A DNA stretch of 46,750 nucleotides from CAVXYG01 sp963766005 (GTDB lineage Bacteria; Actinomycetota; Actinomycetes; S36-B12; GCA-2699445): positions 1 to 46,750 of the forward strand of contig CAVXYG010000011.1 in assembly GCA_963766005.1 (NCBI GenBank). The letters run 5' to 3'. Made by a program: the position numbers and the translations under genes. The notes beneath the pieces are model-generated. The model saw nothing but the letters and a program-made list of their open reading frames with translations. It was not told where the DNA came from and ran no database searches. Positions 16,640 to 24,554 of this stretch are shown one piece after another. Each line of letters starts with the position of its first letter. Positions within the stretch are counted from its first letter, which is position 1.

Positions 16640-16966
16640 TCAGCCTGCGTCTGTGAGCTCAGACTCGATGCTGGCCATGATCGGTGGGATGTCGTGCTGC
16701 AGGGTCCGGCGCACGATGTCGGTGTCAACGAGCACGTAGCCGTGTGCGATGCGGTTGCGCATCCCCCACATGAGCGGCCATGCGTCGCCGAACAGCCGAT
16801 CCCGGGTCGGCGTGTCCAGCCGGGCCAGTGCCTCCACACCAGCGGACAGCCGCAGGCAGACCGCGTCGATCACCAACTGGTCGGCCAGGTCGCCCTGGGC
16901 ATGTTGGCGCATCAACGCGAAGTGGGTCTGAGCCTCCCGCAGCGATTCTTCCCGAGTCCGTGTCAC
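16640..16966 (-). CDS. hepT: HepT-like HEPN toxin
   Basis: A 108-residue HEPN-domain protein (DUF86 type), all-helical, with the RX4HXY motif RNRIAHGY (Arg70, His75, Tyr77). HepT toxins act as RNases or RNA-targeting toxins; their MntA partners inactivate them by adding AMP to the motif tyrosine. It follows mntA with a 4-bp overlap. Length is normal. Its C-terminal 174 bp is duplicated at 15452-15625. Confidence 0.9.
   Translation of the reverse strand: MTRTREESLREAQTHFALMRQHAQGDLADQLVIDAVCLRLSAGVEALARLDTPTRDRLFGDAWPLMWGMRNRIAHGYVLVDTDIVRRTLQHDIPPIMASIESELTDAG
16664..16837. repeat. 174-bp duplicated segment, copy 2
   Basis: It lies within the complete hepT and is paired with 15452-15625. 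The copies are about 1.2 kb apart with vapBC between them. Confidence 0.9.
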
Positions 16967-17433
16967 AGGCTCACCGCCTCGGCGAGGACCAGGTCACGCA
17001 GGTCCGGTCGCAGGGCCGAGGTGGGGATCAGGTCGACGGAGGCGCCGAGCAGCTCGGACAGGCGTCGTTCCAGCGCGCCGAGCTCCATCAGGCTCATCGG
17101 GGTACCCATGTCGAAGAGCAGGTCGATGTCTGATCCAGTCCGCTCGGTGCCCATGGCGACCGAGCCGAACACCCGCACATTGCTGCCTCCGGCCTCGTCG
17201 ATCAGTGCACGGACCTCGCGGGCGTGCCGACGCAGCCGCAGCGCCAGCGGACCGCGGCCATGGAACCGCAGCAGGCGGGACACCTCGGGCTGGCTGCGCC
17301 CGATCAGAGTGGCGATCTGGGCCTGGGTGAGGCCTTGCCGTGCCGCCTCGCGAACCGCGCGCACTAGATCGGCCCGGGCGTCGCGAACCGCCTCGTCGCT
17401 TCGCCGGGCCACCTCGGCCAAGTCCATCACCAC
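16963..17433 (-). CDS. mntA: MntA-like nucleotidyltransferase antitoxin with N-terminal HTH
   Basis: The 156-residue product joins two parts. Residues about 5-60 form a helix-turn-helix (LTQAQIATLIGRSQPEVSRL). Residues about 70-156 form a minimal nucleotidyltransferase with the GSX10DXD motif (Gly90, Ser91, Asp102, Asp104). MntA enzymes neutralise HepT by AMPylation. Most MntA proteins lack a DNA-binding domain, so this fusion may also repress the operon; that is inference. Two GTG codons (17433, 17430) and an ATG (17427) are possible starts and no clear ribosome site decides. It overlaps hepT by 4 bp. Confidence 0.87.
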   Translation of the reverse strand: MVMDLAEVARRSDEAVRDARADLVRAVREAARQGLTQAQIATLIGRSQPEVSRLLRFHGRGPLALRLRRHAREVRALIDEAGGSNVRVFGSVAMGTERTGSDIDLLFDMGTPMSLMELGALERRLSELLGASVDLIPTSALRPDLRDLVLAEAVSL

Positions 17434-17663
17434 GATCAGACGATAGCAGATGCTATGAAGGCCGGGGCTCTACGTCGGCGCATCCCGTGCCCGCCCCGGC
17501 GCCGCCGCGGCGGGCACGGTCCTCACCCTTCCAGTCGATGCCGTCCAGCAGCAACGGCGGGATGGTGGCGGTGGAAGGCGATGCGCGTCTTCCCGAGCAC
17601 AGTCCGGATCGTGCCCGCTGCCGCGCCGAGCTGGCTCCGGAGCGTCTGCGTGCCTCCCCCCGG

Positions 17664-18057
17664 CGGCGACCAGATCGCCCACCCCGCCGAGTTCCTCGAC
17701 TTCGTGAAGAAGGTCGCCCGCGCCTACCCCGACCAGGAACTGCGCGTCGTCGTGGACAACCACCACACCCACCAGCACGCCGACATCAACGCATGGCTCG
17801 AGAAGAACCCGCGGATCACGCTGCACTTCACCCCGACCTCCGGGTCGTGGCTGAACCTGGTCGAAGTGTTCTTCGGGATCATCACCCGCCAAGCCATCCG
17901 CCGCGGAACCTCCGCCAGCGTCAAGGAACTCGTCACCGCGATCAGCACCTACATCGACGGCGGGAACGACCGCTGCCACCCATTCGTCTGGACCAAGACC
18001 GCCGACGAGATCCTGCCCCACGCCCACCGTCAACCAACTTCAGAAACGCGACACTAG
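17664..18057 (+). mobile_element. IS630-family transposase, 3' remnant
   Basis: About 130 residues of the C-terminal half of an IS630/Tc1-like DDE transposase: EFLDFVKKVARAYPDQELRV, then VVVDNHHTHQH (second catalytic Asp), HFTPTSGSWLNLVEVFFG (catalytic Glu) and the closing FVWTKTADEILPHA. The N-terminal helix-turn-helix and the first Asp are absent; the 200 bp upstream is unrelated, and I see no left inverted repeat. It cannot transpose on its own. Confidence 0.88.
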
Positions 18058-18137
18058 CCGCCTGTCGCGCACATGGGGCCAGAGGTAGGCAACTCTCCGG
18101 GCTGATGCTGTCGCCGTGGGCCTGATCCCCTGTCCGG

Positions 18138-18497
18138 CTAGCGCCGCCAGGTGCGCAGGCTGGTGACCAACGCTGCCACGATGGCGGCCAGCAGTGCGTA
18201 GCAGCCGACCCCTGCGGTGACGAAGGCCCCGAGCGGGATCGGTAGCCACGCCACGATCAGGACCGCGGCCGCGACCCCACCGGTCAGCGCGGCAGCAGTT
18301 CGAGAGCCCAGTACCCGGTGGGCCACGACCGCGGCGCATCCCAGGGTTGCGCAGGCGGCCAGTACGATCCAGCGGGCCGCGACTTGCGCGTCGCGTGCGC
18401 TGCCGGTGTTGTCCCACTGAACGAGGCCCTGGGTAGCCCAAACCAGCGCCGCGGCAAGTGCCGCGACACAGACCGACCAGGTCACTGCGAGGGCCAA
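18138..18497 (-). CDS. Hypothetical membrane protein, possibly 3' part of a broken ORF
   Basis: The frame encodes 119 residues with about four hydrophobic helices (VTWSVCVAALAAALVWATQG; WIVLAACATLGCAAVVAHRV; AALTGGVAAAVLIVAWLPIP; CYALLAAIVAALVTSL). The only early start is a TTG (18497) with no ribosome site. The same frame continues upstream through one TGA (18519-18521) to an ATG at 18596, which reads MRSLPESVDPLQVFGVAVEQ and ends INSCY. That ATG overlaps the stop of the preceding ORF as TGATG, a coupling arrangement. The gene may originally have begun there and been cut by the in-frame TGA. The family is unknown. Confidence 0.45.
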   Translation of the reverse strand: MALAVTWSVCVAALAAALVWATQGLVQWDNTGSARDAQVAARWIVLAACATLGCAAVVAHRVLGSRTAAALTGGVAAAVLIVAWLPIPLGAFVTAGVGCYALLAAIVAALVTSLRTWRR

Positions 18498-18595
18498 CCG
18501 TATGTCCGGGTCGCTGCCTCAGTAGCAGGAGTTGATCTGCTCCACGGCGACGCCAAAGACCTGCAGCGGGTCCACGCTCTCAGGCAGCGACCGCA

Positions 18596-18834
18596 TCACC
18601 GCTGTTCGGTGCCCACAGTCCCGAATAGTCGGCCGGGTCCGTAGGCACGGCCCGCTGCCGCGGCCAACGTGACGCCGAACGGGATCTGCCAGCGCCAGGA
18701 CCCGACGCCCGGCAGTGCGCCGGCCCGCAGTCCCAGCTCGGTATCAGGTGCCTGCGCGAGGGCGCGCATTGCGGTGTTGGCCTGGGAACAGCAGCTCCGA
18801 TCCCGACGATGAAGCCTAGGCTGCCGAAGACCAC
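18596..18834 (-). pseudogene. Short ORF with frameshift, unknown
   Basis: One frame begins VVFGSLGFIVGIGAAV (hydrophobic); near 18790 coding character moves to another frame reading ANTAMRALAQAPDTELGLRA, then GALPGVGSWRWQIPFGVTLA and, at the end, FGTVGTEQR. The stop overlaps the next ATG (TGATG). Joined it would give about 79 residues. I do not recognise it. Confidence 0.35.
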
Positions 18835-18843
18835 GCGCCTGAG

Positions 18844-19310
18844 ATGCGCCTGGCCCGCAAGGTAAGGACGATCGCGTCGCTTGCGGCGGTGCTGGGGTTC
18901 GCCCTGCCGGGGCGCGGCATATCGCGACGCTCGCAGCCGAAGCGCGGGCGGCTGCGGGGGTGCCGATGGGGGCCTCCACTGGGCGGGCACCACTCGCCCC
19001 GGGGTCCGGACCGGCCCCATCACCTGGCCGACGGCTGTGGCCTTGGCCGCGTTCTGCACGTTGGGCGCATGGGCAGCCGGATTCCGGCAGAGCAGTTGGA
19101 TCGTGGCCGCGCCCGCCGTTGCCCTGGCCGTGGTCCCCACTGCCGCTGTGGCCTGGCAGGACGGCGAGGTCGGCTGGCGCGTCTGGTTCGCCCTCCTCGT
19201 CGGCGGGCTGCTGGTCGCAGTCGGCAGTGGGCGCGAATAGGCGGGCTTCGTCTACCCCGGGCTGGCGGCGCTGGCCCTGGTGACGGAGCCGGTACTGGTG
19301 CGGTCGGCAC
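18844..19310 (+). pseudogene. Remnant of a membrane-protein gene
   Basis: Hydrophobic coding-like sequence is spread over more than one plus-strand frame: ITWPTAVALAAFCTLGAWAA, VAAPAVALAVVPTAAVAW and WRVWFALLVGGLLVAVGSG in one frame to a stop near 19240, then GFVYPGLAALALVTEPVLV in the next. This looks like a degenerate small permease or polytopic protein. No start or family could be fixed. Confidence 0.3.
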
Positions 19311-19337
19311 AGGATCTGCCCGGCTGGGTCCCGCTGT

Positions 19338-19780
19338 CGCACCAAGCGTTTCACCGATGCGGCAGCCCGTGCCCGCCAGCACCGCGAGCAGATCACCCAT
19401 CTCCGTGCCACGTGCCGCTTCGAGCAGGTCCTGGACTTCCGCCACCGTGGCGCGCGGCTTCGGCTTCCTCGCCGTGATCTGCGGCAGGACGGCGCTGGTG
19501 GCGACGTTGGCGGTGACGAGCCGTTGCCGCTTCGCGTCGTATGCGCGGCTGCGAGGGCGTTGCGTACTCCGCGAATCGACTCGCGCCCCAGTCCCTGGTC
19601 CGCACAGCCGCGCAGCATCCGCTCGACATCGACAACAGTGAGCGATCGCAACTTCTTATGGCCGATCACGGGCATCACGTGCCTGCGCAGCCGCCGCTCG
19701 TACTCGCGCATGGTCGACTCGGTACGGCGACCCGGAGGCGTCGTCTTCAACCACTCTTCGAGGTCGGCGTCCAGGCGCAT
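19338..19780 (-). pseudogene. Tyrosine recombinase (phage-type integrase), broken
   Basis: A strong GGAGGAG site precedes the ATG at 19780. The first frame encodes a core-binding (SAM-like) domain: TESTMREYERRLRRHVMPVI, GHKKLRSLTVVDVERMLRGC, then SIRGVRNALAAA. Near 19550 a one-base loss moves coding to another frame: YDAKRQRLVTANVA, then TVAEVQDLLEAARGTEMGDL and LAVLAGTGCRIGETLG, which ends at the first catalytic Arg of the R-H-R-Y set. The rest of the catalytic domain, including the Tyr, is missing. It marks a lost mobile element; no attachment site could be found. Confidence 0.75.
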
Positions 19781-19966
19781 GGCTGAGTCTCCTCCGGTCG
19801 TGCGGGTCCAAACGTGCCTCTGCTGCTCTCACCGGTGGGGGGGCCCGGCAGTCCGCGCTGGCCTTGTCCGTGCGGCCTGCACACCGAACCGGTTGCGTCC
19901 GACGCGCGTTCCCTGCCAGCACAGGGCCATCGGGGGGCCCGCTCCCGGCGGGTATAGGTTCCCTAT

Positions 19967-22489
19967 ATGGCAATCACGCGCACACAACGTGGCACGGCCT
20001 GGCTGGCAGTCCTGGCACTGCTTCTGGCCGCGCTCGCCGCCGCAACCGCAACCGCAGCCGCGCCGGCGGCACGGGCCGCCGAAGGCGGAACGGTTGTGGC
20101 CTGGGGAGCCGGGGTGCCGGCGTATGCCCAGCCGGCGACCGCGATCGCCGCGGGTGGCAGCCACAGTCTCGCGTTGCGGGAGGATGGCACTGTCGCTACC
20201 TGGAGGTCGAACCCCTTCGTGGGGGACGTCCCGCCGGGCCTCAACGGCGTCGTCGCGATCGCCGCCGGTGGCAGCCACAGTCTCGCGTTGCGCGGAGACG
20301 GCACCGTGGCCGCCTGGGGGAGCAACGAGTCCGGGCAGACCGACGTCCCCGCCGGGCTCTCCGGTGTGACGGCCGTCTCCGCGGGCTGGGCCCACAGCCT
20401 GGCGGTGCGCTCCGACGGCACCGTGGCCGCCTGGGGGAACAACGAGTCCGGGCAGACCGACGTCCCCGCCGGGCTCTCCGGTGTGACGGCCGTCTCCGCG
20501 GGCGGGGCCCACAGCCTGGCGGTGCGCTCCGACGGCACCGTGGTCGCCTGGGGGTCGGACCGGTCAGGGGAGACCGACGTGCCATCCGGTCTCTCCGGTG
20601 TGACGGCCGTCTCCGCGGGCGGGGCCCACAGCCTGGCGGTGCGCTCCGACGGCACCGTGGTCGCCTGGGGCGGGTACTACCATCCGAGTGGGGCGAACCT
20701 TGAGGCTTCCACGTGGGTCCCGGAGGGGCTGTCCGACGCCGTTGCGATCGCCGCCGGCTTCTACTTCGGCATGGCGCTGCGGGAGAACGGCACCGTCGCC
20801 GCCTGGGGTGCGCATTCAATCGACGGCGATACCTGGGATGAGCTTCCCGCGACGGCCCCGGCCGGGCTGGATGGCGTCGTCGCCATCGCCGCCGGCAATG
20901 GGTACAGCCTCGCGCTGCGAGCCGATGGCTCGATCAAGGCCTGGGGCTACGGGGGGCGGCAGGCCGAGGTGCCGCAGGATCTGTCCGGCGTGGTGGCGGT
21001 CGCCGCCAGCGGCTCGCACAGCCTGGCGCTGAAGGCCGACGGCACCGTGGACATCTGGGGCTGGGACTACTTCTTCACCCCGGCCAGGGTGCCCGAAGGG
21101 CTCGCCGACGTCGTCGCTGTCGCTGCGGGCAACTACTTCAGCCTGGCGCTGATAGCCGACGGCACCGTCGAGTTTTGGTCTGACGTGAACTTCTGGGTGC
21201 CGCCACTGGATCTGCTCCTCGAGGAGGACAGCATCACCGCGATCGCGGCCGGCGGACGCAATATCATCGCGCTCCGCTCCGACGGCACCGTGTGGAACGG
21301 CAGGTTCGATTCCCCCCCCACGCGTGATGTGCCCGAGGGCCTCACCGATGTAGTCGCGATCGATGCGGGCGCGACGCACAGCCTGGCCCTGCGCTCCGAC
21401 GGCACCCTGGTGGCGTGGGGGGACAACCAGTACGGGCAGACGGACATCCCGTCGGGCCTCACCGGCGTCGTCGCCATCTCCGCGGGCGACTGCCACAACC
21501 TGGCCCTGCGCTCCGACGGCACCGTGGTCGCCTGGGGGTGCGACGACCATGGGCGGACGGACATCCCGCCGGGCCTGACCGATGTCGTCGCCGTCTCCGC
21601 GGGCGGCTCCCACAGTCTCGCGCTGCGCGCCGACGGCACCGTGGTCGCCTGGGGATCGAACAGCGCCGGGCAGACCGATGTCCCTGCTGGTTTGTCGGGG
21701 GTGACCGCGATCGCTGCTGGCGGTTCCCACAGCCTGGCCCTGGTGGGCGGCCAGCCGGCGGATGAGACGCCGCCGGTGGTGTCGATCGCCTCCCCCGCGG
21801 ATGGGGCGGAGGTGCCGGCCGGGTCGGCGCTGGCCGCGTCCTACTCGTGCACCGACGGGGACGGCGGGTCGGGGGTCGCCTCGTGCACCGGCGCCGTGGA
21901 CGGGTTGCCGGTCGCCGACGGCGGGGCGCTGCCCACGTCCGAGCCGGGGGTGCGCACGCTCACCGTGACCGGCACCGACCGCGCCGGGAACACCGCCACC
22001 GCGACCGCCACCTACCCGGTAATCGCCGACACCACCCCGCCGACCATCGCCATCACTGCCCCAGCGCCGGGCGCGGCCACCACCGCGGGCGGCGCGCTCA
22101 CGGCGTTGTACACGTGCGCCGACGAGGAGGGCGGGTCCGGGCTGGCCTCCTGCGCGGGCAGCGTGGACGGGGCCCCGGTCGCCGACGGCGGGGCACTGCC
22201 GACGACCGGCCTGGGCGCGCACCTGCTGACCGTGGTCGCGACGGACAACGCTGGCAACACCGCCACCGCCACCGCCGGGTACACGGTGCTGGCCGGGTAC
22301 GGGACCCTCGTCGCGGACACCGGCACCGTTGCGGACGTGATCGACAATCCCTTGACCGGGCCGCCCGACGAACCAGACCTGCCACAGTCCGGTTCCTCAT
22401 CGACCCGGCTGGTCGGTCCGTCGCTCGCTCTCATATTGGGCGGGCTCTGGCTCCTGGTGCTGGCGACGCGACGCCTGCGGCAACGGTAG
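19967..22489 (+). CDS. Secreted, wall-anchored RCC1-repeat protein with two Ig-like domains
   Basis: The 840-residue protein has a signal peptide (cleavage near ARAAE, residue 38). Residues about 40-597 contain 14 RCC1-type units of about 39 residues, each of the form DGTVVAWG, (G/P)-rich turn, DVPxGLxGVxAxxAGxxHSLAL. Fourteen units would fit two seven-bladed propellers. Two Ig-like modules follow (about 600-685 and 686-770), each with a CTDGDGGSGVASC-like cysteine pair and a DxAGNTATATAxY ending. The C-terminus has LPQSG (about residue 804), a membrane helix and RRLRQR, which looks like a sortase signal with Ser in place of Thr. RCC1 propellers bind proteins; a surface adhesion or interaction role is inference. 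Confidence 0.85.
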   Translation: MAITRTQRGTAWLAVLALLLAALAAATATAAAPAARAAEGGTVVAWGAGVPAYAQPATAIAAGGSHSLALREDGTVATWRSNPFVGDVPPGLNGVVAIAAGGSHSLALRGDGTVAAWGSNESGQTDVPAGLSGVTAVSAGWAHSLAVRSDGTVAAWGNNESGQTDVPAGLSGVTAVSAGGAHSLAVRSDGTVVAWGSDRSGETDVPSGLSGVTAVSAGGAHSLAVRSDGTVVAWGGYYHPSGANLEASTWVPEGLSDAVAIAAGFYFGMALRENGTVAAWGAHSIDGDTWDELPATAPAGLDGVVAIAAGNGYSLALRADGSIKAWGYGGRQAEVPQDLSGVVAVAASGSHSLALKADGTVDIWGWDYFFTPARVPEGLADVVAVAAGNYFSLALIADGTVEFWSDVNFWVPPLDLLLEEDSITAIAAGGRNIIALRSDGTVWNGRFDSPPTRDVPEGLTDVVAIDAGATHSLALRSDGTLVAWGDNQYGQTDIPSGLTGVVAISAGDCHNLALRSDGTVVAWGCDDHGRTDIPPGLTDVVAVSAGGSHSLALRADGTVVAWGSNSAGQTDVPAGLSGVTAIAAGGSHSLALVGGQPADETPPVVSIASPADGAEVPAGSALAASYSCTDGDGGSGVASCTGAVDGLPVADGGALPTSEPGVRTLTVTGTDRAGNTATATATYPVIADTTPPTIAITAPAPGAATTAGGALTALYTCADEEGGSGLASCAGSVDGAPVADGGALPTTGLGAHLLTVVATDNAGNTATATAGYTVLAGYGTLVADTGTVADVIDNPLTGPPDEPDLPQSGSSSTRLVGPSLALILGGLWLLVLATRRLRQR
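20297..20647 (+). repeat. Three near-identical 117-bp tandem units in the RCC1 gene
   Basis: Units begin at 20297, 20414 and 20531 (each at GACGGCACCGTGG) and are nearly identical in DNA, while other RCC1 units in the gene have diverged. The period equals 39 codons. This implies recent duplication or gene conversion and a site where copy number may vary. Confidence 0.85.
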
Positions 22490-22526
22490 GAGTGCGATCC
22501 CGCCCCCGAACGCAGGAAGGGCGCCT

Positions 22527-22565
22527 GGGCCCCACCGCCCCCGTGATCCAGGAGCGGTGGGGCCC
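22527..22565. terminator. Bidirectional terminator hairpin
   Basis: A perfect 12-bp stem (22527-22538 with 22554-22565, 15-nt loop) lies between the convergent RCC1 gene and the minus-strand membrane-protein gene. GTTGTTGT follows on the plus strand. Confidence 0.75.
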
Positions 22566-22590
22566 GTTGTTGTGGTCGGCATCCTGGCCG

Positions 22591-23414
22591 TCAGGCGCCT
22601 GTGCGCGTGCCGTTGGCTCGCCGCCGCACCTCTGCTGCAGCAGCTTCCCGCGCCGCCTTCGTGACCACCCGCCGGTCATCCCTGGTGGGCACGGCCCGGA
22701 TGCGCAGCATGCGCCGCAGCTGCCGTTCGGCCTCCTCCTGGGCGCCGTCAGCGAGTGCCTGCCCCACTTCGTGCGGAACCGTATCCGGGATTCCGTGCAC
22801 GGCGACGCACCCATCGGCGCGGATCTCGACGCGCACCTGACGTACCGCTTGTTCCAGGTCGCTCAGCACCTGCGCGGCGACCGGCTCCTCTCCCGTTCCG
22901 GCCGTTGTGCGGCGCCTTTGCTCCTCGCCCGCTGCCAGGCGGCTGGCACTGTGTCGAACGACTCCCGCGGCTGCCGTGCCTGCGCCGCTGCGGAGTCCCT
23001 CTTCGGGCCGTTGTCGATCGGCTTCGCCGCCATCCGCGCCAGGGCGAGCAGCAGCGCCGCTGCCCCGGCCGCCAGCACCACGGCCAGCGCGGTCACCGGG
23101 TTGAGCGCGGCCACGACCGCGCCCATCGACAGCGGCGCGACCATCACGATCCGCGCGGCCAGCGCGCCGTCGGCGATGCCATGGAGCGCCAGCCATTGGG
23201 TGACGGCCTGCGCGGCCGCGGTGGTAGTGCGGCGGACCAGTGGCTGCCGCAGCCCGTCGCGGATCGCGGTTCCGGTGGCGCGGACGTTGCGATCGGTGCG
23301 CCGCCAAGCCGTGGCAACAGCCGTTGCCGCGGTGTCGATGCGCTCAGCGTGCCGTGCTGCGGCCTCGGCGCTGGCCACGCCGACCGCCGTCGCCGCGGTC
23401 CGGTTCCTGGCCAC
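22591..23414 (-). pseudogene. Hypothetical membrane protein gene with a frameshift
   Basis: The 5' half reads, from a GTG at 23414, ARNRTAATAVGVASAEAAAR, ERIDTAATAVATAWRRTDRN, a hydrophobic span with NPVTALAVVLAAGAAALLLA, then KPIDNGPKRDSAAAQA. Around 22945 good coding character moves to another frame: SRLAAGEEQRRRTT, QVLSDLEQAVRQVRVEIRAD and TKAAREAAAAEVRRR. The joined product is about 270 residues: a helical extracytoplasmic or cytoplasmic part, one or two membrane helices and a charged tail. I do not recognise a family. The start is uncertain because a GCCCGGGTA triplet repeat lies there. It could be a real pseudogene or a one-base sequence error. Confidence 0.5.
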
Positions 23415-23536
23415 CCGGGCTACCCGGGCTACCCGGGCCAGTCCTTCATCAACTCCGGCGGGCAGGCGGCAGCCGCCTGATCGGCCACCACGATCTTCGG
23501 TGGTCCACTCGACGTCTGCTGAACCAGTACCGGATG

Positions 23537-23947
23537 TCAGCCGGGGCCGGCGCCCATCTGGGCCATGATCCCGGCCATGTCCGTCACGCCCCAATGGCCC
23601 ACGGCCTTGCCATCGCGGAACTCCATGATGTCGATGCCGTCCATGGCCACCTGGTTGCCGCTGGCCGGGACGCCGAAGAACTCGCCGGAGTGCGTCCCGG
23701 TGAAGGTGATGCGGGCGGCCACCTTGTCGCCCTCGGCGATCATGTCGTGCACGGAGATGGCCAGATCGGGGAAGGCCGCCTTCATCATCGCGAAGATCTG
23801 GCGCGGGGCCTCGCGGGAGTTGGGCATGCCGGGCACGGCCTCGTGCTCCACGAAGTCCTCGGCGACGTACCGATCGATCGCGGCGTCGATGTCACCGGTC
23901 ACCAGCATCGCGTACATGTCGCGCATGATGGCCTTGTTGTCGGGCAT
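23537..23947 (-). CDS. SnoaL-like polyketide cyclase / ester cyclase family protein
   Basis: A 136-residue NTF2-fold protein: NKAIMRDMYAMLVTGDIDAA, IDRYVAEDFVEHEAVPGMPN, then FAMMKAAFPDLAISVHDMIA, EGDKVAARITFTGTHSGEFF and GIDIMEFRDGKAVGHWGVTD. These match the SnoaL-like ester cyclase group, in which a polar cavity binds small hydrophobic ligands; most members have no assigned substrate. There is no signal peptide. A GGAAGG site lies upstream of the ATG. No biosynthetic cluster adjoins it, so polyketide cyclisation is not implied. Confidence 0.85.
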   Translation of the reverse strand: MPDNKAIMRDMYAMLVTGDIDAAIDRYVAEDFVEHEAVPGMPNSREAPRQIFAMMKAAFPDLAISVHDMIAEGDKVAARITFTGTHSGEFFGVPASGNQVAMDGIDIMEFRDGKAVGHWGVTDMAGIMAQMGAGPG

Positions 23948-24016
23948 GGTGGGCGCCTTCCGTTCGCCGGAGCCTGCTGCAGCCCGTGGCTCGGGCGCGC
24001 TCCGGATGGCACGAAC

Positions 24017-24483
24017 CTAGTCCCGTCGCCGGTGCCATGCGCGGCGCGCAGCGGCCGAGTGCGGGCGTCGAGGTGTTACCTGCGGCACGATCCCGGCATC
24101 GACGCAGCCGCCGTCGCGCCCGCCGGTGCGGCCGCCGCAGGTCGAGCCGAACTCCTCCAGCTCCGAGCCGATCGCCGACTCCCAGTACAGGGCGTCGCAG
24201 GCGCTCATGTTGCCGGCGCCGCAATCGGCGTCGTGGGCGTCCGCGATATCGCTGTCACCGAGGCTCGCCGGCGATCCCGCGGACATCACCACGCCGAGCA
24301 CGATCACCCCGACCACCGACAGTGCGATGCCGATGGCGACGCCCACCAGGATCCCGATGCCGAAGCGGCTCTTCTGCGGCGGCGGTGCCGCGGGATACGG
24401 GTACGGCTGCCACGCCGGCTGATTCGGCCAGGGCTGCTGCCCGACCGGAACGCCCCGGGCTCAGCGTTCACGTGGTCGGCCAT
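24017..24483 (-). pseudogene. Single-pass membrane protein gene with an early frameshift
   Basis: An ATG at 24483 behind a GGGGAAG site opens MADHVNAEPG. Near 24455, in a CCCGGGG run, coding moves by one base to VPVGQQPWPNQPAWQPYPYP, AAPPPQKSRFGIGILVGVAI and GIALSVVGVIVLGVVMSAG, then a Cys-containing extracytoplasmic tail (HDADCGAGNMSACDALYWES, then STCGGRTGGRDGGC). The layout (Pro-rich cytoplasmic N-terminus, one membrane helix, Cys-rich exterior) is common in actinobacterial envelope proteins of unknown role. Without the frameshift the protein would have about 155 residues. A shorter in-frame GTG start at 24346 would lack the Pro-rich part. Confidence 0.5.
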
Positions 24484-24554
24484 GACTTCCCCATTCGGCA
24501 AACCCCATGCGCCACCACGCAATCGGCCCTCGGCGTCACTCGCCGCGCCGACGC

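Noticed and set aside
19781..19966. Attachment site or tRNA next to the integrase remnant
   Set aside because: No tRNA-like cloverleaf or direct repeat pair was found here or elsewhere in the window.
23405..23445. Three tandem copies of GCCCGGGTA as a regulatory repeat
   Set aside because: They encode an Ala-Arg-Val repeat at the likely 5' end of a gene; simple-sequence slippage explains them.
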